6,540 bases of DNA from Desulfobacterales bacterium (GTDB taxonomy: Bacteria; Desulfobacterota; Desulfobacteria; Desulfobacterales; UBA11574). Where the stretch lies: contig JAQYVG010000189.1 in assembly GCA_030145595.1 (NCBI GenBank), positions 1 to 6,540 of the forward strand. Reading direction: 5' to 3'. The notes below the pieces were generated by a model. The model was not told the origin of the DNA. It was given only the letters and a program-made list of their open reading frames with translations, and searched no databases. Of this stretch, positions 1-4,914 are shown in pieces. A program made the position numbers and the translations under genes. Every line of letters begins with the position of its first letter. Position 1 is the stretch's first letter.

Positions 1-40
1 CCGCTGAGCGGGGTCAACGGAAAACAATAAAATAAATAAC

Positions 41-90
41 CTCTGCGTTCTCTGCGACTCTAATGAGCGAAGCGAATGGGCGGTGAGTTA
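41..90. repeat. Remnant of a CTCTGCG-type dispersed intergenic repeat
   Basis: The text reads CCTCTGCGTTCTCTGCG, then ACTCT, then an 18-nt interruption (AATGAGCGAAGCGAATGG), then GCGGTGAG. From memory, tandem CTCTGCG units ending in GCGGTGA are a common intergenic repeat in many bacterial genomes. Here the unit seems to be split by the 18-nt segment. That it is a repeat is inference from pattern, because only one copy lies in this window. Confidence 0.4.
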
Positions 91-282
91 TCGTATTAAT
101 ACTGAGGCGATTTCAAATCGATCCCACTCAAAAACAACCATATTTTGTATGATTTCCATATATTATAAGATTATTAAAAATTTAAACCGGACAGCAGTGA
201 TCAAGCTGGTGTCCAAAATAGTACCACAAATCTATCTGCAATTACGAGCTCTGAAGTTGTTAGTGCCTTTATCTTTGTCAGC

Positions 283-296
283 TTGATAAAAATCAA
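283..296. promoter_or_regulatory. Candidate CRP/FNR-family operator TTGAT-N4-ATCAA
   Basis: The sequence TTGATAAAAATCAA matches the classical FNR consensus TTGAT-N4-ATCAA at all ten specified positions, and the dyad extends to CTTGAT/ATCAAG (282-297). FNR/CRP-family regulators control anaerobic and nitrosative-stress genes widely, and sulfate reducers carry members of this family. The centre lies about 260 bp upstream of dsrC, so it could act from a distance, serve an unseen promoter nearer by (a weak AGAATA lies at 319-324), or belong to a divergent gene left of the window. Which protein binds is unknown. Confidence 0.4.
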
Positions 297-357
297 GACA
301 AATCTTTTGTATAAGACCAGAATAGAGGCTTATTACTTACTAAAAATACAATCTATT

Positions 358-371
358 TTGTTAATTATCAA
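358..371. promoter_or_regulatory. Second, one-mismatch TTGAT-N4-ATCAA-like dyad
   Basis: TTGTT-AATT-ATCAA differs from TTGAT-N4-ATCAA at one of ten specified positions. It lies 75 bp, centre to centre, downstream of the perfect copy at 283-296, close to seven helical turns. On its own it would be weak in AT-rich DNA; it gains weight from its neighbours of the same half-site type. Confidence 0.25.
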
Positions 372-433
372 ATTGTTTTCCGTTAACACGCCAAGATCGG
401 CAGGTTGAGGGTTAAATTTTTGCGTTTTTCGTA

Positions 434-462
434 TTGACATTGATGCATCAATCATATAGGAA
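434..462 (+). promoter_or_regulatory. Candidate dsrC promoter with a palindromic operator in the spacer
   Basis: A perfect -35 hexamer TTGACA lies at 434-439. Candidate -10 hexamers are weaker: TATAGG (455-460, spacer 15) or TAGGAA (457-462, spacer 17). The spacer holds a perfect 14-bp palindrome, ATTGATGCATCAAT (439-452), which overlaps the last base of the -35 box. A protein bound there would be expected to block RNA polymerase. Transcription would start near 468, giving a leader of about 80 nt before dsrC. Confidence 0.4.
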
Positions 463-533
463 CTCAAAATTATTTAAAAATAAAAGTAGCAAAAAAGATA
501 ATAGGCTGGAGGCTAGAAGATTAATTAATTCTA

Positions 534-540
534 AAGGAGG
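534..540 (+). promoter_or_regulatory. Strong Shine-Dalgarno sequence of dsrC
   Basis: AAGGAGG, an almost full anti-16S match, ends 8 nt before the ATG at 549. This fixes the start and fits the high expression usual for DsrC. Confidence 0.85.
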
Positions 541-548
541 TTATATAA

Positions 549-866
549 ATGCCAACTGTTGAATATGGGGGAAGTGCGTTTACCGTAGATGAAGACGGCT
601 TTATCGACAGCTTTGACAACTGGAACGAAGAATGGGTACAACTGGTCAAAGAGGCTGAAGGTATCGATGAGCTTACCGATGAGCACTGGACGGTAGTCAA
701 TGTGCTTCAGGACTATTACAAGAAAAACGGAATTGCTCCTATGGTCCGGATTCTCTCGAAAGTTACCGGTTTTAAACTGAAACATATTTACGAACTGTTC
801 CCGTCAGGACCCGGCAAGGGAGCATGTAAAATGGCCGGTCTTCCGAAACCGACAGGATGTGTCTAA
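549..866 (+). CDS. dsrC: DsrC sulfur-carrier protein of dissimilatory sulfite reduction
   Basis: This 105-residue DsrC/TusE-family protein is the physiological partner of the DsrAB sulfite reductase. It carries sulfite-derived sulfur as a trisulfide between two conserved cysteines, which the membrane DsrMKJOP complex then reduces; it is cytoplasmic. Both cysteines are present on the flexible C-terminal arm: Cys93 in GPGKGACK and the penultimate Cys104 in KPTGCV, with ten residues between them. This separates true DsrC from TusE, which keeps only the last cysteine. The body has the usual sequence, including the WNEEW and DEHW segments (about residues 25-48). Length is normal. The start has an excellent AAGGAGG site. 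The gene stands apart from dsrAB, as is common in sulfate reducers. A strong terminator follows, so it is probably mainly monocistronic. Confidence 0.96.
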   Translation: MPTVEYGGSAFTVDEDGFIDSFDNWNEEWVQLVKEAEGIDELTDEHWTVVNVLQDYYKKNGIAPMVRILSKVTGFKLKHIYELFPSGPGKGACKMAGLPKPTGCV

Positions 867-899
867 CCAAAAAATGCTGAAATCGGTTTAATCTTTTTT

Positions 900-937
900 A
901 AAAAGGCTCTGCACCTTAAGCAGGGCCTTTTTCTTTT
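900..937 (+). terminator. Intrinsic terminator after dsrC
   Basis: A 13-bp stem (900-912 with 920-932, one G-T wobble) encloses the 7-nt loop ACCTTAA and ends in TTTTTCTTTT. It lies 33 nt after the dsrC stop. Its T tract runs directly into the Shine-Dalgarno sequence of the next gene at 938, so the downstream gene must rely on read-through or on a promoter inside or upstream of this stretch. Confidence 0.9.
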
Positions 938-944
938 GGAGAGG
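938..944 (+). promoter_or_regulatory. Ribosome binding site deciding the YjbQ-family start
   Basis: GGAGAGG precedes two in-frame start candidates, TTG at 946 and ATG at 949. The GGAG core is 7 nt from the ATG but only 4 nt from the TTG, so ATG 949 is the better start. Confidence 0.7.
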
Positions 945-948
945 CTTG

Positions 949-1353
949 ATGATTCTTACAGTTAATTCCAAAAACAGAACAGAACTAATTGATATTACAT
1001 CAAAGGTTCAGGATGCGGTAAGGTCTGCCTCCGGCGGCAGCGGGCTTTGTATGCTTTATGTTCCGCATACAACAGCAGCGGTTACCATTAATGAAAGTGC
1101 AGACCCAAGCGTCAAAGACGACATCTTAATGGTTTTAAACCAAATCGTTCCCTGGGAGGCCGGATATCGCCATCTGGAGGGGAATTCACCGGCGCATGTA
1201 AAAGCAACGATTGTCGGTTCTTCAGAATTGATTGCCATAGAGCATGACCGGCTGGTGCTGGGTACTTGGCAGGGCATCTTTTTTTGTGAATTTGACGGGC
1301 CGCGCACCAGAAAGGTGCATATTAAAATTATAAGCAGCCTTTCAGATGCTTGA
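949..1353 (+). CDS. YjbQ/UPF0047 family protein
   Basis: This small cytoplasmic protein of 134 residues, the usual family length, belongs to the YjbQ (UPF0047) family. The family signatures are clear: PHTTAAVTINESADP at residues 39-53, HLEGNSPAHVK at 75-85 and the C-terminal GTWQGIFFCEFDGPR at 105-119. The conserved histidines (His40, His75, His83) sit in the presumed active or metal-binding site. E. coli YjbQ has been reported to have weak thiamine-phosphate synthase activity, and databases call the family 'secondary thiamine-phosphate synthase enzyme', but its true role is unsettled. It lies 82 nt after dsrC, behind a strong terminator, and no thiamine gene is nearby. It converges with the YkgJ-type gene at 1417, and no clear bidirectional terminator is visible in the 63-nt gap. 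Confidence 0.9.
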   Translation: MILTVNSKNRTELIDITSKVQDAVRSASGGSGLCMLYVPHTTAAVTINESADPSVKDDILMVLNQIVPWEAGYRHLEGNSPAHVKATIVGSSELIAIEHDRLVLGTWQGIFFCEFDGPRTRKVHIKIISSLSDA

Positions 1354-1416
1354 ACCTGCGAACATAGTATAATTAGTGTGCATCCATGAATCCAACATGA
1401 ACACGATGGGCCCTAA

Positions 1417-2106
1417 TTAAGGCTTTGTAGCTTTTACCGGAACCAGACGATACGTGCCTTCTTTGTTGTGCACTTTGAAACCATAGCCCTTAAGGGTTTC
1501 CGTGAAAGGACGGCCGAACAGAAAATCGGTCATTTCAGGATCAAGACTCCCTTTTTGAACGGCAAGCTTCCGCATTTCCGAATCATAGGCGATGATTTTA
1601 AGAAGTCCTTGAAGCGCGGCGTCCTTTTCAGTCCCTTTGAGGGCATCGACAAAGCGTTTGAGCTGCTCATAAGAGCAGCGCGTCTGGTGATCTTTAATCA
1701 GATCCCACAATCCTTCAATGCCGGACAAAAGATCTTGGCGGGTCAGCCGGTTTGTAGCATAAATCTTTTCAATTTCCCTGGTATCCCAGCATTTAAGGGC
1801 GCGGCATTCAAGCGGTCTGTGATCGTAAATCCGGCATCGGTTCTTTTTGATATTCAAGAAAAAGCAGGTCCAGGAGTCTTTTTGTCCTTTGATTTTAATA
1901 ATATCCGTGGTTGCGGGGATAAGGTGTCTTTGAATATTATCGTAAGAGAGCTCGCCTGCTCTGATGGTGTAAAGATGTTTTGCTAAAATAACACCCTTTT
2001 CAACCAACGCTTTATCTTCAAGGTGGAAAGACGGCCCTCCCTTTTGGCAGCAGGTACCGCAGCGGATACATTCTGTGGTCGGAAGCACTGATTTATGCGT
2101 TGACAC
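1417..2106 (-). CDS. YkgJ family cysteine-cluster protein
   Basis: This 229-residue protein has the YkgJ (CxxCxxCC-type) zinc- or iron-binding signature. An N-terminal CIRCGTCC holds Cys13, 16, 19 and 20; then come Cys81, Cys91 and a C-x-IYDHRP-x-x-C block ending at Cys101, with Cys106 close after. The family is presumed to bind a metal or Fe-S cluster; its biochemical role is unknown. The C-terminal half (about 110-229) is mostly helical in appearance, carries one more cysteine (144) and has no recognised domain. Translation starts at GTG 2106, only 2 nt after the fumarase stop, with GGAG 5 nt upstream lying across the end of the fumarase gene. It is therefore probably cotranscribed and translationally coupled with fumarase. 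A part in fumarase cluster maintenance is possible but only a guess from position. Confidence 0.88.
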   Translation of the reverse strand: MSTHKSVLPTTECIRCGTCCQKGGPSFHLEDKALVEKGVILAKHLYTIRAGELSYDNIQRHLIPATTDIIKIKGQKDSWTCFFLNIKKNRCRIYDHRPLECRALKCWDTREIEKIYATNRLTRQDLLSGIEGLWDLIKDHQTRCSYEQLKRFVDALKGTEKDAALQGLLKIIAYDSEMRKLAVQKGSLDPEMTDFLFGRPFTETLKGYGFKVHNKEGTYRLVPVKATKP

Positions 2107-2108
2107 GT

Positions 2109-3719
2109 TTACTCCAGATAATCTGTAAAAAAATCATTCCCCTTGTCGTCGACAACGATAAATGCGGGAAAATCTTTGACCGTGATCATAAAGATGGCTT
2201 CCATGCCCAGTTCAGGGTATTCAATGGTTTCAATCTTTGTAATACACTCTTTGCCCAAGCGGGCGGCGGGCCCGCCGATGGAGCCCAGGTAGAAGCCACC
2301 GTATTTTTGGCACGCTTGGGTAACCGTGTTGGAGCGGTTCCCTTTAGCCAGCATAACCATGGAGCCTCCTCGGGCTTGAAAAACCGGTACGTAAGGGTCC
2401 ATGCGTCCGGCGGTGGTAGGGCCGATTGATCCGCAAGGATATCCTGGCGGGACTTTGGCCGGACCGGCATAACATATAATGTGGTCTTTGAAATGTTGGG
2501 GGAGGTCCTGGCCCTGATCGAGGCGCTCTTGCAGTTTGGCATGGGCGATATCCCTGGCGACCACGATGTTGCCGGTCAAAAGCAGCCGGGTTGCCACCGG
2601 ATGTTTGCTCAATATGGTCCGGATATCATCCATGGGCTGATTCAAATCGATGTGCACGGCCTCTTCCTCCGGCAATTGGGTCTGCGGCAAATATTTAGCA
2701 GGATCTTTCTCCAGCTTTTCAAGGAAAATTCCTTTAAGTGTTATTTTGGCCTTGATATTGCGGTCGGCGCTGCAGCTGACACCCAGGCCGATGGGACATG
2801 ATGCACCGTGCCTGGGAAGCCGGATGACCCGCACGTCATGGCAGAAATATTTTCCGCCGAACTGGGCCCCGATGCCCAGGTTACGAGAAATCTCTAAGAG
2901 TTCATCTTCAAGTGCGGTATCTCTGAAAGCCTGCCCCAGTTCATTGCCTTTGACAGGCAGATGGTCGAGATATCCGGTCGTGGCCAGCTTGACGGTTTTT
3001 AAATTCATTTCAACGGAAGTTCCGCCGACCACGAACGCCAGATGATAGGGCGGGCAGGCTGCCGTTCCCAGGGACTTCATCTTGTTTTTCATAAACGCGA
3101 CAAGTTTTTCAGGCATTAGCGTTGCTTTGGTCTCCTGGTAAAGAAAGGTCTTATTGGCCGAGCCGCCGCCTTTGGCCATCAAGAGAAAATGGTAGGCATC
3201 CCCTTGCGTTGCATACAGGTCAATTTGGGCCGGAAGATTGCACCCGGTATTTTTTTCTTCAAACATTGTAAGGGGGGCATTTTGGGAATATCTCAGGCTC
3301 CCTTTGGTGTAAGCATTGAAAACACCTTTTGAAAGTGCTTGGGCATCACAAAAACCGGTCCAGACCTGCTGTCCCTTTTTGCCGATGACAACAGCGGTTC
3401 CGGTATCCTGGCACATGGGAAATACGCCGTCTGCAGAAATTACCGCATTTTTCAGCATTTCAAGAGCTACATAGCGGTCGTTATCGGAGCTTTCCGGATC
3501 ATCCAGTATCTTGGCCAGCAACGCAAGATGCGAGGATCTCATCAGATGGGATACATCTTTAAAGGCCTGTTCGGCCAGCAATGTCAGTCCCTCGGGAGCG
3601 ATTTTAAGTATCGGAGCATCTTCAAACATTCCTGCACAAACATGCTCTTTAGTCAACAGCCGATATTCCGTCGTATCTTCACCCAAAGGAAACATATCCT
3701 GATACGCAAATTCTACCAT
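2109..3719 (-). CDS. Class I fumarate hydratase, 4Fe-4S, single chain
   Basis: This 536-residue enzyme reversibly hydrates fumarate to L-malate in the cytoplasm. It is the one-chain form (FumA/FumB type), with the alpha domain (about 1-330) fused to the beta domain (about 360-536). The three expected cluster ligands are Cys103 in PMCQDTGT, Cys222 in AACPPYH and Cys316 in GVSCSADR. Their spacing (119 and 94) equals the one I recall for the Leishmania enzyme (Cys133/252/346). Catalytic residues also line up: Asp105, Arg389 in ARDIAH, Thr435 and Arg439 in GPTTAGRMD, and Lys459 in AKGNRS. The ATG has GGAG 7 nt upstream. Class I fumarases are oxygen-sensitive, which fits an anaerobe. The YkgJ-type gene follows after 2 nt. 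L(+)-tartrate dehydratase is a relative, but its usual two-subunit form makes fumarase the better call. Confidence 0.95.
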   Translation of the reverse strand: MVEFAYQDMFPLGEDTTEYRLLTKEHVCAGMFEDAPILKIAPEGLTLLAEQAFKDVSHLMRSSHLALLAKILDDPESSDNDRYVALEMLKNAVISADGVFPMCQDTGTAVVIGKKGQQVWTGFCDAQALSKGVFNAYTKGSLRYSQNAPLTMFEEKNTGCNLPAQIDLYATQGDAYHFLLMAKGGGSANKTFLYQETKATLMPEKLVAFMKNKMKSLGTAACPPYHLAFVVGGTSVEMNLKTVKLATTGYLDHLPVKGNELGQAFRDTALEDELLEISRNLGIGAQFGGKYFCHDVRVIRLPRHGASCPIGLGVSCSADRNIKAKITLKGIFLEKLEKDPAKYLPQTQLPEEEAVHIDLNQPMDDIRTILSKHPVATRLLLTGNIVVARDIAHAKLQERLDQGQDLPQHFKDHIICYAGPAKVPPGYPCGSIGPTTAGRMDPYVPVFQARGGSMVMLAKGNRSNTVTQACQKYGGFYLGSIGGPAARLGKECITKIETIEYPELGMEAIFMITVKDFPAFIVVDDKGNDFFTDYLE

Positions 3720-3725
3720 TTAGGA

Positions 3726-3730
3726 TCTCC
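3726..3730 (-). promoter_or_regulatory. Shine-Dalgarno sequence of fumarase
   Basis: GGAGA on the minus strand, with its GGAG core 7 nt before the ATG at 3719, supports this start. The next in-frame methionine is residue 9, inside conserved-looking sequence. Confidence 0.7.
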
Positions 3731-3738
3731 ATTATTAG

Positions 3739-3771
3739 GATGAATTCGTCAAAATTCGAATGCATCACGTT
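3739..3771. repeat. Short dyad repeat, copy 1, upstream of fumarase
   Basis: GATGAATTCG, an 8-nt loop, then CGAATGCATC and ACGTT. The arms are imperfect inverted repeats. A second copy with the same arms and the same ACGTT tail lies at 5790-5821; the right halves match at 14 of 15 bases. It begins 20 nt upstream of the fumarase start and so would lie in its 5' leader. It is probably a dispersed intergenic repeat of this genome, though an operator is also possible. Confidence 0.55.
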
Positions 3772-3789
3772 GCAAGTTGTCGCACTTTG

Positions 3790-3817
3790 GTCATAATTTT
3801 TGTGTATTTTGTGGCAA
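3790..3817 (-). promoter_or_regulatory. Possible fumarase promoter
   Basis: On the minus strand TTGCCA (3817-3812, 5 of 6 to the -35 consensus) is followed after 16 nt by TATGAC (3795-3790, 4 of 6). Transcription would begin near 3783, leaving a leader of about 65 nt that contains the dyad repeat at 3739-3771. The prediction is weak and rests only on hexamer match and spacing. Confidence 0.25.
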
Positions 3818-3830
3818 AACTTTTTCTCAT

Positions 3831-3904
3831 TGCCACCAAGGCACTAAGACACGAAGAAAAATAATTATTAAATAAATTCTTTGTGCCTTCGTGCCTTTGT
3901 GGCA
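3831..3904. repeat. Large imperfect palindrome of a dispersed intergenic repeat
   Basis: Arms at 3832-3858 (starting GCCACCAAGGCAC) and 3877-3903 (ending CGTGCCTTTGTGGC) are inverted copies matching at 23 of 27 positions, around an 18-nt A/T loop; one further T-A pair extends the outside to 3831/3904. Sequence of the 'CACCAAGGCAC..AAG' and 'CTTTGTGCCTTCGTG' kind is, from memory, a frequent intergenic repeat in Desulfobacterota and other bacteria. It has no T tract on either side, so it is not an evident terminator. The 69-codon open frame over it (3974-3765, -) is repeat-derived and not a gene. Confidence 0.7.
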
Positions 3905-4014
3905 AAAAATATTTTCGGTTTATCCGGGTTGGGTTATAAGTTTTAGGCCATGAGATCACCCTGCCTTTTACCACAGCCCGGCCTCGACCACAAGACGGGG
4001 TTTGCGACTAGCCT

Positions 4015-4914
4015 CTAGGTATCTTCGGGCTCATCATCCCAATAGTCCTTTTTCTTAATACGCCGTCTTATGAATGCGTATATTGTAATAAGGGCCATTA
4101 GGGCAAATAGAATTTCGTATAGATAGTAGCTTAGCAACGCAAACCAGGTCATTTTTTTTCTTAAGGAATATCGCCATTCTTTTTCAAGCACTTCAAAAGA
4201 GATAAAAGAGGCTGTTTGAATAGCGGCTTCGGCTGTTAGCCCGCTTTCCATATGATGCAAAACTTTAAAGATTATTTCCCGGCCGAATCGACCGGAAAGA
4301 TAAGTTACAAAGCTTTTACTTTCCTCATAAGCCAACAACCGGGATCTTTTGTCAGGAGGGAAGTTCTGTTGTAATTCTTGCAGTCGGATAAAATTGCCAG
4401 AGTATGCCGCCCGGTTTAAAAGGGAGCTTTTAGGGTCCCTAATAACCTCGCCGATCCCGTCACTTGCCCATTGACAGAGGCCTTCATCCAGCCATCGGGG
4501 GAAAATATCTGCTCTGATATACTGATGCAGCAAAAGATGAGCAAGTTCGTGCTTCAGAGTGGTTGCGAGGCTGAAAGGGTGTGTGATCATTTTGGAATTG
4601 TCTATAACAATCAAGTTTCTTTGAGGAACAGCAAACGCTACCACCAGGGAATCGCCGGCCATTTTAAGAAAGTCTTTTCTGGTTTTAATGAGCAGCACGG
4701 ATGGCTTCGAGTGCAGCTGCCAAGCAAATAGAGCTTCAATATCCTCTCTTACTATTGGATAAAGATGCAAGATCTCCTTGGCAGCCTGCTCCAGGGAAGC
4801 ATCAAAGAACACTTCCACATCTTTGGTCTGAAAGGACTGAAGCTCTCCGGCCTCAGTGCTGGAAACAAGCAGCAGGCAGAGAGTGACAAAGAATATCGGC
4901 CGTATTGCTTTCAA
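4015..4914 (-). CDS. Membrane-anchored gluzincin-type metallopeptidase-like protein (peptidase MA-like)
   Basis: This 299-residue protein appears secreted and anchored. Residues 1-22 form a signal peptide (MKAIR, a hydrophobic core, then SSTEA). The zinc motif HELAH is at 122-126, with Glu144 in WLDEG as third ligand after 17 residues: the gluzincin arrangement seen in peptidase MA-like proteins. A single membrane helix (about 257-282) is followed by a basic stop-transfer segment RRRIKKK and an acidic tail DDEPED. The catalytic domain should therefore face the periplasm with a short cytoplasmic tail. The substrate is unknown. The start is TTG at 4914, chosen because it yields a clean signal peptide. 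It overlaps the PNP stop as TTGA, with no good ribosome binding site, so it probably depends on translational coupling to PNP. Confidence 0.8.
   Translation of the reverse strand: MKAIRPIFFVTLCLLLVSSTEAGELQSFQTKDVEVFFDASLEQAAKEILHLYPIVREDIEALFAWQLHSKPSVLLIKTRKDFLKMAGDSLVVAFAVPQRNLIVIDNSKMITHPFSLATTLKHELAHLLLHQYIRADIFPRWLDEGLCQWASDGIGEVIRDPKSSLLNRAAYSGNFIRLQELQQNFPPDKRSRLLAYEESKSFVTYLSGRFGREIIFKVLHHMESGLTAEAAIQTASFISFEVLEKEWRYSLRKKMTWFALLSYYLYEILFALMALITIYAFIRRRIKKKDYWDDEPEDT

Larger units (their letters stand above)
13..387. repeat. Inverted 16-mers bounding a 375-bp gene-free segment
   Basis: Positions 13-28 read GTCAACGGAAAACAAT. The reverse complement of 372-387 reads GTTAACGGAAAACAAT, so 15 of 16 bases match and 13 in a row are perfect. 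The enclosed DNA is AT-rich and has no gene, which is the layout of a small non-autonomous element (MITE-like). No target-site duplication is visible just outside the ends, so this may instead be two copies of a smaller repeat in opposite orientation. Confidence 0.3.
1..548. other. AT-rich non-coding region upstream of dsrC
   Basis: I see no credible gene in this stretch. The only open frame of any size (83-286, +) starts inside repeat-like sequence, has no Shine-Dalgarno sequence and gives a low-complexity product with no recognisable domain. The region holds a degenerate dispersed-repeat remnant (about 41-90), a pair of inverted 16-mers at 13-28 and 372-387, three TTGAT/ATCAA dyads (283-296, 358-371, 439-452), a candidate -35 box at 434 and the strong ribosome binding site of dsrC at 534-540. 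It is clearly richer in A and T than the coding regions. The best reading is a long regulatory leader of dsrC, partly built from mobile or repeat DNA. Confidence 0.6.

Noticed and set aside
83..286. Plus-strand open frame of 67 codons in the dsrC leader
   Set aside because: No ribosome binding site, starts inside repeat-like sequence, low-complexity AT-driven product and no recognisable domain.
946..948. TTG as start of the YjbQ-family gene
   Set aside because: The adjacent ATG at 949 has better spacing to GGAGAGG, and family members begin at that point.
1354..1416. Possible bidirectional terminator between the converging genes
   Set aside because: I could not find a GC-rich stem with a T tract on either strand in this short gap.
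1468..1986. Plus-strand 172-codon open frame
   Set aside because: Lies wholly antisense to the YkgJ-family gene, whose ordered cysteine motifs show which strand is coding.
2100..3743. Several plus-strand open frames, and one extra minus-strand frame, over the fumarase gene
   Set aside because: The fumarase frame has all cluster and catalytic motifs over its full length; the others are shadows with no domain features.
3765..3974. Minus-strand open frame of 69 codons
   Set aside because: It is the translation of the palindromic repeat at 3831-3904 and its flanks, a known source of false genes.
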